Origin: Novosphingobium sediminicola
Lineage (GTDB): Bacteria; Pseudomonadota; Alphaproteobacteria; Sphingomonadales; Sphingomonadaceae
Assembly: GCF_014196525.1 (NCBI RefSeq)
Contig: NZ_JACIDX010000009.1
Coordinates: 1 to 64,000 of the forward strand
Direction: 5' to 3'
DNA: 64,000 bases
How positions within the stretch are numbered: the first letter of the stretch is position 1; every line of letters begins with the position of its first letter. A program made the position numbers and the translations under genes. Positions 22,834-31,912 of this stretch are shown piece after piece. The notes beneath the pieces are model-generated. The model saw only the letters and a list, made by a program, of their open reading frames with translations, ran no database searches and had not been told where the DNA came from.

Positions 22834-24459
22834 GTGTCCAAGCTGGAATTCGACTATATCATCGTGGGCGCCGGTTCGGCGGGCAGCGTGCTGGCCAACC
22901 GATTGAGCGCCGATCCGCAAAACCGCGTCCTCCTGCTTGAGGCCGGGGGTAAGGCGGACCATCCCTATATCCGCATGCCGCTGGGCTTTCTTCAGGCGCT
23001 GCGCAATCCGGCGCTGACATGGCCCTTCGCCTCCGAGCCGGAACCGCATCTGGGCGGCAAGGTCTTTCCCCTGCCGCGCGGGCGAGTGCTGGGCGGGTCG
23101 TCATCAATCAATGGCACGGTGCATTTCCGGGGCCACCCTCTCGATTTCGACGATTGGGCCAAACTGGGCTGCACCGGCTGGGATTACAAGGGCGTCCTGC
23201 CCTATTTCCAGCGCAGCGAGGATCATTGGACCGGCGGCAATTCATGGCGCGGCAAGGGCGGGCCAATCGGCGTGCGGCCGGTCGATGTCTCGCGCCTGAT
23301 GGCCGAAGAATTGCGCGCCTCGGCGGCTTTGCAGGGCTATGCCTATAATCCCGATTATGACGGGATCGCCAACGAGGGCTGCGCCGATGTGCAGGTTGCG
23401 CTGAAAAACGGCGAGCGTTGCGGCGGGGCAAAGGCCTATATCGAACCGATCCGTGGACGCACCAATCTCCACATCCTTACCCATGCGCAGGTCAGCCGCA
23501 TCCTGTTTTCCGGCAAGCGCGCCACCGGCATCGCCTTTGAACACCATGGCGTGAACCAAACCGCCACCGCCCGGCGTGAAATCGTGCTGTGCGGCGGGGC
23601 CTATGGTTCGCCGCAATTGCTGATGCTGTCGGGCATTGGCCGAGCACCGGATCTGGCCCGGCATGGCGTGGGCGTGGTGCATGAATTGCCGGGCGTCGGG
23701 CAAAATCTGCAGGAGCATGTCCGCCTTGCCCATCAATATGACGCCGCCCCGCCCCACAGCTTTGCCCAGCAATTGCGCTTTGACCGCGCGGCGCTGGCCT
23801 TTTTGCGCTGGTATTTCCTGCGTTCCGGCCCCTTTGCCAATCAGATCGCGGCGGCCTGCATCCTGGCCCGTTCGCAGGATGGCCTCGACCGCCCCGACCT
23901 TCAGATCATGTCCAGCCCGGTGCGGGTGGACGCCAACATCTGGTTCCCCGGTTTCGCCCGGCCCAAACAGGATTGCTTCTACAATTCGATCTGCCTGCTG
24001 CGCCCCAAAAGCCGGGGCAGCGTAACCTTGCAGGACAGCGATTTCCGCTCGGCCCCGCGCATTCATCTCAACCTGCTGGGCGATGAGCGTGACTGGGATG
24101 TGCTGAAAAAGGGGCTGGGCATTTCGCGGCGGATTTTCGCCAATGGCCCGATTGCCGATTATGTCATCGAGGAAACCCTGCCCGGCGCCCACATCACCAG
24201 CGACGAGGCGCTTGATGCGATGAAGGCGCAATTGTCGGGCGTGGTTCATCATCCGGTCGGCACCTGCGCGATGGGCATGGGGGGCGATGCAGTGGTCGAT
24301 CCGCAATTGCGGGTGCATGGCGTCGCTGGCCTGCGCGTGGCCGATGCCTCGATCATGCCGCTGCTGGTGGGTGCCAACACCAATGCCGCCGCCGTGATGA
24401 TCGGCGAGAAAGCCAGCGACCTCATTCTGCAATCCGCGCGTCAGGAGCAACAAGCATGA
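22834..24459 (+). CDS. GMC-family FAD alcohol dehydrogenase/oxidase
   Basis: A 541-residue glucose-methanol-choline oxidoreductase. The N-terminal ADP-binding fold is YIIVGAGSAGSVLANRL (8-24), followed by LLLEAGG. The GMC signature GRVLGGSSSINGTVHFRG lies near 84-101. The active-site His is in VVHHPVGTCAMG, and the second conserved residue is Asn in GANTNAAAVMIGEKASD. The start codon is GTG at 22834 with AAGGA 8 bases upstream. It lies between the flavocytochrome genes and an aldehyde dehydrogenase (ATGA overlap), so it probably oxidises the aryl alcohol made by side-chain hydroxylation to the aldehyde. The electron acceptor (O2, quinone or cytochrome) is unknown. Confidence 0.87.
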   Translation: MSKLEFDYIIVGAGSAGSVLANRLSADPQNRVLLLEAGGKADHPYIRMPLGFLQALRNPALTWPFASEPEPHLGGKVFPLPRGRVLGGSSSINGTVHFRGHPLDFDDWAKLGCTGWDYKGVLPYFQRSEDHWTGGNSWRGKGGPIGVRPVDVSRLMAEELRASAALQGYAYNPDYDGIANEGCADVQVALKNGERCGGAKAYIEPIRGRTNLHILTHAQVSRILFSGKRATGIAFEHHGVNQTATARREIVLCGGAYGSPQLLMLSGIGRAPDLARHGVGVVHELPGVGQNLQEHVRLAHQYDAAPPHSFAQQLRFDRAALAFLRWYFLRSGPFANQIAAACILARSQDGLDRPDLQIMSSPVRVDANIWFPGFARPKQDCFYNSICLLRPKSRGSVTLQDSDFRSAPRIHLNLLGDERDWDVLKKGLGISRRIFANGPIADYVIEETLPGAHITSDEALDAMKAQLSGVVHHPVGTCAMGMGGDAVVDPQLRVHGVAGLRVADASIMPLLVGANTNAAAVMIGEKASDLILQSARQEQQA

Positions 24460-25931
24460 ACCCGATTTTCGACACCGCCCGCGCGCGCATCGCCGCCCTG
24501 TCGGGCCATTTTATCAACGGCGCATGGCATAAGGGCAGCGGGGCAACCATCCCGGTTCTCGACCCGGCCACCGAAACCGCCATCGGCGCAATCGCCGCAG
24601 GCGGAGCAGATGAGGTCGATCAGGCCGTGCGCGCCGCGCGCCGCGCCTTCGATGCCCCCTCATGGTCCGCCATGCCCGCCGCCGAGCGCGAACGCCTCCT
24701 GCTGCGCCTTGCCGATCTGGTGGAGGAGAACCGCGACGAACTGGCCGCGATGGAAACCATCGACAATGGCATGCCCTATGGCGTTTCGCGCATGATGGCC
24801 GTGGGCAGCGCGATCAGCGCGATCCGCTATCACGCAGGCTGGCCCCGGCGGTTGACGGGGGAAACCGTGCCCATGTCGGTGCCGGGCAACTGGCATGGCT
24901 ATACCACGCATGAGGCGCTGGGCGTGGCGGCGCTGATCGTGCCGTGGAACGCGCCTTTTGCGATCACCTGCACCAAGGTTTCGGCAGCGCTGGCGGCGGG
25001 CTGCACGGTAGTGTTAAAGCCTGCCGAACTGGCGCCCATGTCGGGGCTGCGTCTGGCCGAACTGGTGGCGCAGGCGGGCTTTCCCGAAGGCGTGGTCAAT
25101 GTGGTGACAGGAACAGGCGCGGAAGCGGGCGCGGCTTTGGTGGCCCATCCCGGCATCGACAAGATCAGTTTTACCGGATCGACCGCCACCGGCAAGGCGA
25201 TCCTGCACCAAAGCGTGGGCGACCTTAAGAGGGTCAGCCTCGAACTGGGCGGCAAATCGGCCAGCATCGTCTTCCCCGATGCCGATCTGACGCGCGCCAT
25301 TCCCGCCGTGGCCATGGGCATTTTCGGCAATAGCGGACAGGTCTGCGCGGCGGGTTCGCGCCTGTTCCTGCATGAGGCGATCTTTGATCGGTTCATCGAA
25401 GGGCTGGTCGCCTTTACGCAAAATCTGCGCGTTGGCCCCGGCACGCAGGATGGCGTGGCGCTTGGTCCCCTGATCTCCGGGCCGCAGCGCGACAAGGTGA
25501 TGGGCTATATCGAGGCGGGCCGGGCCGAAGGGGCCACCTTGATCACCGGGGGCGATGCGCCATCAGGGCCGGGCTATTTCGTCAATCCCACGATCTTTGT
25601 CGATGCCGATCCCTCCATGTCCATCGTGCGCGAGGAGATCTTCGGCCCGATCCTGTCCGTCATGAAATTTGCCGATGATGATCTCGACGATCTGGCTGCC
25701 CGCGCCAATGACAGCATCTATGGATTGTCAGCCTATGTCTGGACCGCCAATCTGGGCCATGCCCATGCGATGGCGAAAAAGCTGCGCTCCGGGTCGGTCA
25801 AGATCAATGGCTCGGGCATGGAATTCGCCCTGCCCTTTGGCGGCTTCCGACAGTCAGGGCTGGGCCGCGAACATGGGCGACATGGGGTCGAGGCCTTTAC
25901 TGAAGTGAAATCGGTGATGGTAGGCTGGTAA
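24456..25931 (+). CDS. NAD-dependent aldehyde dehydrogenase
   Basis: A 491-residue aldehyde dehydrogenase of the betaine/aryl-aldehyde group. Key residues are Asn165 (PWNAP), Lys188 (VLKPAE), FTGSTATGK near 239-247, general base Glu263 (LELGGKS) and nucleophile Cys297 (SGQVCAAGS). It overlaps the GMC gene as ATGA and ends the plus-strand series at a hairpin. With the GMC enzyme it would convert an aryl alcohol through the aldehyde to the acid. It could also oxidise benzaldehydes released by the stilbene oxygenase. Substrate specificity is inferred. Confidence 0.88.
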   Translation: MNPIFDTARARIAALSGHFINGAWHKGSGATIPVLDPATETAIGAIAAGGADEVDQAVRAARRAFDAPSWSAMPAAERERLLLRLADLVEENRDELAAMETIDNGMPYGVSRMMAVGSAISAIRYHAGWPRRLTGETVPMSVPGNWHGYTTHEALGVAALIVPWNAPFAITCTKVSAALAAGCTVVLKPAELAPMSGLRLAELVAQAGFPEGVVNVVTGTGAEAGAALVAHPGIDKISFTGSTATGKAILHQSVGDLKRVSLELGGKSASIVFPDADLTRAIPAVAMGIFGNSGQVCAAGSRLFLHEAIFDRFIEGLVAFTQNLRVGPGTQDGVALGPLISGPQRDKVMGYIEAGRAEGATLITGGDAPSGPGYFVNPTIFVDADPSMSIVREEIFGPILSVMKFADDDLDDLAARANDSIYGLSAYVWTANLGHAHAMAKKLRSGSVKINGSGMEFALPFGGFRQSGLGREHGRHGVEAFTEVKSVMVGW

Positions 25932-25937
25932 GGGATC

Positions 25938-25957
25938 GGGGCCGGGCATCCGGCCCC
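25938..25957. terminator. hairpin between convergent operons
   Basis: GGGGCCGG pairs perfectly with CCGGCCCC around GCAT, starting 6 bp after the aldehyde dehydrogenase stop and ending 4 bp beyond the bluB stop on the other strand. It probably ends both transcripts; there is no T-run. Confidence 0.65.
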
Positions 25958-25961
25958 ACCC

Positions 25962-26603
25962 TCACCGCTCGAACAGGCGGTCGGCCAAAGGTTCGCGCGC
26001 CTGCCAGCCCTTCTGCTCCAGTTCGGGTGTGTCCGAGGCTTCCTGAGGGTAACCGATGCATAACATCGCAATCAGCGTCCAATGGTCCGGCACATCGAGC
26101 ATCACCCCCACCGCATGAGGGTCCAAAATCGACACCCAGCCCAGCCCGATCCCGCGTATCCGCGCCGCCAGCCACAAGGTCTGGATCGCGCCGACGCAGG
26201 AATAACGCAGCATTTCCGGCATTGTGGCAATGCCTAGCCCATGGCCAGCGCTGGCCTGTTCATCGCAGAACACGGCCAGCAATTCTGGCGCCTCGCGGAT
26301 GCCATGCAGCTTGAGCGCGAGATAGTCGTCATGGCGCGCCTCGCCCGCATAGCGCTGGGCGGCGCGCAGGTTTTCCGCATCGACATGGTGGGCCAGCGTA
26401 TCGCGCAGCGCCGCCGAGCGCAGCCGCACAAACCGCCAAGGCTGCGAATGACCGACCGATGGCGAAAGCGCGGCCTGCTCGAGCAATTCGGCCATATCCC
26501 GTTCGGGCAGGGGATCGGGCGCGAAATGGCGCACATCGCGCCGCCAGCGCAGCAGCGTATCGAATTTCTGCGCAAATTCCGCGTCAAACCGTGGCTGCGT
26601 CAC
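25962..26603 (-). CDS. bluB: 5,6-dimethylbenzimidazole synthase, BluB-like
   Basis: A nitroreductase-fold flavoenzyme that breaks down FMNH2 with O2 to make the lower ligand of vitamin B12. The segments LLRWRRDVRHFAPDPLPE, AALSPSVGHSQPWRFVRL and GIGLGWVSILDPHAV are typical of BluB. The start is uncertain. I used GTG 26603 (VTQPRFDAEF), giving 213 residues, near the family length; an ATG at 26723 overlaps the Hsp70 gene by 50 bp and its extra residues look non-coding. No other cobalamin gene is visible, so it is an isolated member here. It is last in a minus-strand series after an HNH protein and an Hsp70-like protein. An aromatic nitroreductase is the alternative. Confidence 0.8.
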   Translation of the reverse strand: MTQPRFDAEFAQKFDTLLRWRRDVRHFAPDPLPERDMAELLEQAALSPSVGHSQPWRFVRLRSAALRDTLAHHVDAENLRAAQRYAGEARHDDYLALKLHGIREAPELLAVFCDEQASAGHGLGIATMPEMLRYSCVGAIQTLWLAARIRGIGLGWVSILDPHAVGVMLDVPDHWTLIAMLCIGYPQEASDTPELEQKGWQAREPLADRLFER

Positions 26604-26673
26604 GAGGCAAGGCACTCCCTTCGCATCAGCTATATGTCGATGATCGGCCCCTGTCTTGCGGATAATGCCCCGC

Positions 26674-27984
26674 TCAGTCCTGATCCTCCCGGCCCACCAC
26701 CCAATCGTGCAAATCCGGCGCATTGCCGATCAGGGCAAGGCCATGGGCAATCGAGGTCAACTCATTGCCGGTGGCCAGACGGCCTTCGCCAAAGCGGCGC
26801 TCGAACAGGCGCCGCACCGCCGGAATCAGCGAGGAGCCGCCCGTCAGGAAAACGTGATCGACCTGATCCGCGCTCAACCCCGCGCGTTCCAGCACCGTAT
26901 CGACCGTTTCGCCGATCCGGCGCAGGTCGGGCTCGATCCACGCCTCAAACTCCTCGCGGCTGACATCGGCCTCGATGGTCAGATCGGCATCGGCAAAGCG
27001 AAAATTGGCATGAGTCTGGCTGGAAAGCGCCCGTTTAAGCTGGCCCACCGCCTCATACAGGGCATAGCCCAATTCCTGCTCGACGATGGTAATCATGCGC
27101 CCGATGGCAGCTGGGTCGGTGGCGCTGCGCTTCAGCTTGGCCAGTTGTTCCAATGTGCGCCGGTTGCGCATCAGCGCCAGACGCGACCAGTCGCCAAAAT
27201 CGGTGAAATGACCGGCGGGGATCTCCAGCACCTTGTCAAACGAGCGATAGGTGCCGCCTTTGCCCAACAGGGGCAGCACCAGATGGTCCATGATGCGATA
27301 GTCGAACCGGTCGCCCGCAATGCCGATGCCCGCCGAAGCCAGCGGAACGCAGCGCCGCGCAGCCCCCGGCGCCTCAACCCGGACAAGTGAGAAGTCGCTG
27401 GTGCCCCCGCCGAAATCGGCCACCAGCAAGGTTGCCGGATCGCCCAGCCGCGAGGCAAAGCTGTAGGCCGCGCCCAACGGTTCATAGACATAATGCACCG
27501 GCCGACCCAGCATGGCGAACATCGCATCATAACGCTTGCGCGCCAACGCCACATCGGGCCGCCCCCCGACATAGCGCACCGGCCGCCCCACCACGACGCA
27601 TTCGGGCGCATCCTTCATCGGATCGCCGCCATGCTGCATCAGGTGGCTCAGGAAAATCTGCCCCAACTCCTCGAACCGCAGCCGCTTTTCAAACAGATTG
27701 GCATGTTCGAACGAGGCGCTGGCCGCCACCGATTTGAACGATTGCAGGAAGCGGCTGCCTTGGGGAAAATCGAGATATTCGGCAATTGCCCAAGGCCCCG
27801 CCTCATGCGCCAGCCCGCCGCGAAACGCCTCGTCCTGCCAGAAACACAGGGCCGAGCGGAACACCGTGCTGGGCCCATCGGGTGCGGCATATTCGATCAT
27901 CTCGGCATGGTCCGTGCCTGATGCACGGGCGATGACCGAATTGGTCGTGCCGAAATCGATCCCGATGGCGCGCGTACCGCTCAT
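26674..27984 (-). CDS. Hsp70-like actin-fold ATPase (YegD-type)
   Basis: A 436-residue protein with only the nucleotide-binding domain of the Hsp70 family. It has GIDFGTTNS at 8-16, the phosphate motif ADFGGGTSD at 189-197 and the adenosine motif FLTGGSSLIPAVRRLFE near 370-386. The C-terminal substrate-binding domain of DnaK is absent, as in YegD. It starts 1 bp after the HNH gene stop, so the two are translated together. Its client is unknown; YegD-type proteins have no settled role. The tight link to an HNH nuclease-like protein is noted under findings. Confidence 0.85.
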   Translation of the reverse strand: MSGTRAIGIDFGTTNSVIARASGTDHAEMIEYAAPDGPSTVFRSALCFWQDEAFRGGLAHEAGPWAIAEYLDFPQGSRFLQSFKSVAASASFEHANLFEKRLRFEELGQIFLSHLMQHGGDPMKDAPECVVVGRPVRYVGGRPDVALARKRYDAMFAMLGRPVHYVYEPLGAAYSFASRLGDPATLLVADFGGGTSDFSLVRVEAPGAARRCVPLASAGIGIAGDRFDYRIMDHLVLPLLGKGGTYRSFDKVLEIPAGHFTDFGDWSRLALMRNRRTLEQLAKLKRSATDPAAIGRMITIVEQELGYALYEAVGQLKRALSSQTHANFRFADADLTIEADVSREEFEAWIEPDLRRIGETVDTVLERAGLSADQVDHVFLTGGSSLIPAVRRLFERRFGEGRLATGNELTSIAHGLALIGNAPDLHDWVVGREDQD

Positions 27985-27985
27985 C

Positions 27986-28324
27986 TCAGCGCTGCTTCTT
28001 CGCAATGGTTGCGGTGAAATCGGGGTCTTTATTGGCCACCCAATCAACGAATTTTCGCACCGCCGGATTGGCCAGCAGGCCTTCGACATCCATGCCGTAG
28101 CGCTGCAATTCGGAATTGGTGAAATTGGTGATCAGCGTCTGCTGGCAAATGCCGTGCATCGGCACGACATCGCGCCCGCCCCGGCTCTTGGGGATGGGGT
28201 GGTGCCAGACGATCGTCGATCCGGTCGGCCGCCCGCAAAGCCAGCAAGGAACGACCTCAACGGGGGTCTCCTCTTCCTGATGCATGTCGCCATAGGGGTC
28301 ACGTTTCGAATGTTTGCGGGCCAT
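27986..28324 (-). CDS. small HNH-motif protein
   Basis: A 112-residue protein with a zinc-ribbon-supported HNH motif: Cys27-x-x-Cys30, His41-His42 in WHHPIPKSRGG, Asn67 and Cys60. This layout fits an HNH endonuclease, which cuts or nicks DNA, though short HNH proteins may have other uses. ATG 28324 (MARKHSKRD) was chosen from the conserved basic N-terminus; the frame remains open upstream to 28441. It is the first gene of the HNH / Hsp70-like / bluB series, with a 70-bp gap to the ArsR stop that could hold its promoter. Confidence 0.75.
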   Translation of the reverse strand: MARKHSKRDPYGDMHQEEETPVEVVPCWLCGRPTGSTIVWHHPIPKSRGGRDVVPMHGICQQTLITNFTNSELQRYGMDVEGLLANPAVRKFVDWVANKDPDFTATIAKKQR

Positions 28325-28394
28325 ATCTGCTTCCAACTGGTTTGCCTCCCCTATACCGGCCCGGCTCGGCAAGGCAAATCGGTGAACGGGCAGA

Positions 28395-28715
28395 TCAACA
28401 GGAACCCAGCGCCCCGCCCTCGCACAGCACGCACATCGCATGGATCACGCCCGAGATGACCGGATCCTTCAGCCGATACCAGCGCGTCTGGGCCTCGATA
28501 CGGACATGGACGACATCCTCGGCGCGCAGCAGCGCCAGATGCTGCGACACGCCCGATTGCGACAGGCCGGTGATCGCCACCAGTTCGTTGACGCTCACCT
28601 CGCCCTCATCCATGCGGCATAACATCAGCAGGCGTTCGGGATGGCTCATCACCTTAAGACGCCCGGCCATATGCGCGGCATGGACTTTCAGTTCGGAAAG
28701 ATCGGATGGTTTCAT
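28395..28715 (-). CDS. ArsR-family regulator, BigR/SqrR-like
   Basis: A 106-residue winged-helix repressor with the recognition segment LVAITGLSQSGVSQHLALLR near 46-65. Cys33 (LMLCRMDEGE) and a second Cys near 95-98 (MCVLC) match the layout of BigR/SqrR, which sense persulfide by linking two cysteines (recalled). Metal-binding sets of ArsR-type sensors are not evident. It is last of the rhodanese / adaptor / RND pump operon; its ATG overlaps the pump stop as ATGA. The neighbours SQR and rhodanese support a sulfide or persulfide signal. The AT-rich dyad at 33328-33346 is a likely operator. Confidence 0.85.
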   Translation of the reverse strand: MKPSDLSELKVHAAHMAGRLKVMSHPERLLMLCRMDEGEVSVNELVAITGLSQSGVSQHLALLRAEDVVHVRIEAQTRWYRLKDPVISGVIHAMCVLCEGGALGSC

Positions 28716-31700
28716 ACCGTTTCTTCGTCCAGAGGAACGCCATCATCGCGCAGCACCACATAGATCGCCGGGATCACCAGCAGCGTAAGCAGCGTCGAGG
28801 ATGCCAACCCAAACAGCAGCGAGATCGCCAGCCCCTGAAAGATCGGATCGGTCAGGATCACGCTGGCCCCGATCATCGCCGCCGCCGCGGTCAAGGCGAT
28901 GGGTTTGACGCGAATGCGCCCGGCCTCGATAAGCACCTGACGCAGGCTCTTGCCGGGCGTGGCCGTATGGCGGATGAAATCGACCAGCAGGATCGAATTG
29001 CGCACGATGATCCCGGCCAGCGCGATAAAGCCGATCATCGAGGTGGCCGTAAAGGGCGCCCCAAACAGCATATGTCCCGCCACAATCCCGATCAGCGTCA
29101 GCGGCACGGGCGTGAGGATCACCAGCGGCAGTTTGAAACTGCCGAACTGACCCACCACCAGCACATAGATCGCCAGCAGCGCCACCATGAAGGCCGCGCC
29201 CATATCGCGGAAGGTCACCCATGTGATCTCCCATTCGCCGTCCCACAGGATCGAGGGGCGGCTTTCATCCTCGGGCTGGCCGTGCATCAGGATGGCGGGT
29301 TTGACCATGCCATGCCCGGCCCAGTCATAGGCCTCCACCGCCCGGTCCACCGCGATCAGGCCATAGATCGGCGCTTCATAGCGGCCCGCCATATCGGCCA
29401 TCACCATCGTCGCGCCGCGCCCGTCACGGCGGAAAATCGCCTGCCCGCCCACCTCGCGCCGCGCATCCACCACTTCGCCCAGGCTGAGCAATTGGCCCGA
29501 AGGCGTCGCGGCCACCGGCGTGGCCGCCAATACGCCCGACCAACTCCGCTGCGCCTGATCCAGTCCGATTTCCACCGGCAAGGGATCGCGGTCGGCCCCG
29601 CGCGGCACATAGGCCAACACCTGTCCGCCCGTCAGCGCACCGATGGAATCCAGCACCTGACCGCTGGCCACCCCGTAATGGTCGATCCGGTCGCGGTCGG
29701 GCACCAGCCGCAAGGTGGGCCGCGCCTCGCCAAAGCTGTTATCCGTGTCGACGATAAAGGGCACCGAGCGGAAGATCTGTTCCAGCACCATGGCGGTCTT
29801 TTGCCGCGTGGCCTCATCCGGTCCGTAAACCTCGGCCAGCAAGGTGGCCAGCACCGGCGGTCCGGGCGGCGTTTCGACCACTTTGATGACGCCGCCTTTG
29901 GGCAGAGCCACCGCGCGCAGCCGCTCGCGCAGGTCCACTGCAATGGCATGGCTTGACCGACTGCGCTCGCCCTTGGGGGCCAGCGTGACCATCACATCGC
30001 CCATTTCGGGCCGCGCGCGCAGGAAATAGTGGCGCACCAATCCGTTGAAATTGAAAGGTGCGGCGGTCCCGGCATAGACCTCCATGGCCGAAACCTCGGG
30101 GATCTGGCGGGCGACGGCAGCAGCCTGTTCAGCAAGGCGCCCGGTCGTTTCCAGCGACGTTCCCTCAGGCAGGTCGAGGACCAGTTGCACCTCGCTCTTA
30201 TTGTCAAAGGGCAACAGCTTGACCGTCACCGCCTTGAAATAGAACATCGAGCAGGCGACCAGCGTGGCCACCCCCACCCCGATCAGGAAACGCTTGGCCC
30301 TGGCCCGCGTAGCGATGACGCGCGTGGCATAGCGAGCATAGATCGCGCCCAGACGCCCGCCGCCCTCATGCTCATGGCCCTGCGCCAAAGCGCCGCGTGC
30401 AAAGCGGATCATCAGCCATGGCGCGATCACCACGGCGACGAAGAAAGAGAACACCATCGCCGCCGACGCATTGATCGGGATCGGCGCCATATAAGGCCCC
30501 ATCAACCCCGAAACGAACAGCATCGGCAAAAGCGCCGCCACTACCGTCAACGTGGCGATGATCGTGGGATTGCCCACCTCGGCCACCGCGTCGATGGCGG
30601 CCTGCTGGCGGGATCGGCCATCGTCCATACTCCAATGCCGGGCGATATTTTCGATCATCACGATGGCGTCATCGACCAGAATGCCGATGGAAAAGATCAG
30701 CGCGAAAAGGCTGACCCGGTTGATCGAAAAACCCATGATGCGGCTGGCAAACATGGTCAGCATGATCGTGGTGGGAATGACAATCGCCGTTACCCCCGCC
30801 TCGCGCCAGCCAATGGCAAAGCCGATCAGAATGACGATGGACACCGTGGCCAGCGCCAGATGGAAAATCAGCTCATTGGCCTTTTCATCCGCGCTCTCGC
30901 CATAATTGCGCGTGACATTGACCACCACGCCCGCCGGGATCAGCCCGCCCTTCAGCGCCTCTACCCGCGCCACCACGGCCTGCGCAACATTGACCGCATT
31001 GGCCCCGCCCCGCTTTGCAATCGCAATGGAAACCGCAGGCGCCATCGACCAGTCCGTGCCCTCGCGCGCCCAACGCCAGCTATGCGCCTGATCCTGCGCG
31101 CCACCCTGCTCCACCCGCGCCACATCGCCCAGCAGCACCGGCGCCCCGCCCGCCGCACGGACCGTCAGACGGCGCAGTCCATCGGCGCTGGTCAAAGGCG
31201 CGCCTGCGGTAACGGCCAGCGTCGCCCCATCCTCGCGCACCGCGCCCGCCGGAAACGACCGCCCGCCCTGCCGCACCGCCTCCATGACCGAGGACAAAGG
31301 CACATGCGCCGCCGACAGCCTCGCCGGATCGGGGATCACGCGGATCGCCTCACGCTGGCCCCCGGTGATGAAGGTCAGGCCGACATCATCCACCTTGGAC
31401 ACCTCGGTCCGCAACTTGGTCGCCAGCGTATAGAGGCTGCGCTCATCCCATCCCGCACCCTTGGGCGTCAGGGTCAGCACAAGGATCGGTACGTCCGAAA
31501 TGCCGCGCACCGTGATCTGCGGCGACAGGACGCCTGCGGGGATCTTGTCGATATTGGCCTTGATCTTTTCATCCACGCGGGTGGCCGCCGCCTCGGGGTC
31601 CTGCCCCACGGCAAAGCGGGCCGTGACCATCACGCCATGATCCTCGGCCTGCGTATAGACATGCTCGACGCCATCAATGCTTTTGATGATCTGCTCCAGC

Positions 31701-31912
31701 GGCTTGCCCGCCAGTTCCACCCCGTCCGCCGCCGAAAGCCCCGGCGCGGCCACGCGAATATCGACCATCGGCACCTTGATCTGCGGCTCTTCCTCACGCG
31801 GGATCGTCACCGTGGCGATCAGCCCGACAAGGATCGCGGCCAGCAGGAACAAAGGGGTCAGGGGCGAGGCGATGGTGGCTTTCGTGATGCGACCCGAAAG
31901 GCCCGGATTCAT
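28712..31912 (-). CDS. RND efflux transporter, inner-membrane pump
   Basis: A 1066-residue proton-driven exporter of the RND superfamily. It has an N-terminal helix followed by TIPREEEPQIKVPMVDI, a first periplasmic loop, a block of helices with the proton-relay pair Asp414-Asp415 (ILVDDAIVMIENI), a second periplasmic loop and a final helix block ending near GIIVRNSILLVDFI. It overlaps the adaptor gene (ATGA) and the ArsR gene (ATGA), so all are co-translated. The outer-membrane channel is encoded across the divergent promoter. Its substrate is unknown; with rhodanese and SQR as neighbours, a sulfur compound or a toxic electrophile is a possibility. A general drug or solvent pump is the alternative. 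Confidence 0.9.
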   Translation of the reverse strand: MNPGLSGRITKATIASPLTPLFLLAAILVGLIATVTIPREEEPQIKVPMVDIRVAAPGLSAADGVELAGKPLEQIIKSIDGVEHVYTQAEDHGVMVTARFAVGQDPEAAATRVDEKIKANIDKIPAGVLSPQITVRGISDVPILVLTLTPKGAGWDERSLYTLATKLRTEVSKVDDVGLTFITGGQREAIRVIPDPARLSAAHVPLSSVMEAVRQGGRSFPAGAVREDGATLAVTAGAPLTSADGLRRLTVRAAGGAPVLLGDVARVEQGGAQDQAHSWRWAREGTDWSMAPAVSIAIAKRGGANAVNVAQAVVARVEALKGGLIPAGVVVNVTRNYGESADEKANELIFHLALATVSIVILIGFAIGWREAGVTAIVIPTTIMLTMFASRIMGFSINRVSLFALIFSIGILVDDAIVMIENIARHWSMDDGRSRQQAAIDAVAEVGNPTIIATLTVVAALLPMLFVSGLMGPYMAPIPINASAAMVFSFFVAVVIAPWLMIRFARGALAQGHEHEGGGRLGAIYARYATRVIATRARAKRFLIGVGVATLVACSMFYFKAVTVKLLPFDNKSEVQLVLDLPEGTSLETTGRLAEQAAAVARQIPEVSAMEVYAGTAAPFNFNGLVRHYFLRARPEMGDVMVTLAPKGERSRSSHAIAVDLRERLRAVALPKGGVIKVVETPPGPPVLATLLAEVYGPDEATRQKTAMVLEQIFRSVPFIVDTDNSFGEARPTLRLVPDRDRIDHYGVASGQVLDSIGALTGGQVLAYVPRGADRDPLPVEIGLDQAQRSWSGVLAATPVAATPSGQLLSLGEVVDARREVGGQAIFRRDGRGATMVMADMAGRYEAPIYGLIAVDRAVEAYDWAGHGMVKPAILMHGQPEDESRPSILWDGEWEITWVTFRDMGAAFMVALLAIYVLVVGQFGSFKLPLVILTPVPLTLIGIVAGHMLFGAPFTATSMIGFIALAGIIVRNSILLVDFIRHTATPGKSLRQVLIEAGRIRVKPIALTAAAAMIGASVILTDPIFQGLAISLLFGLASSTLLTLLVIPAIYVVLRDDGVPLDEETV

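Noticed and set aside
28325..28394. Loose stem (TTTGCCT / AGGCAAA) between the ArsR and HNH genes as a terminator
   Set aside because: Seven-base stem with a long loop and no T-run; too weak to call.
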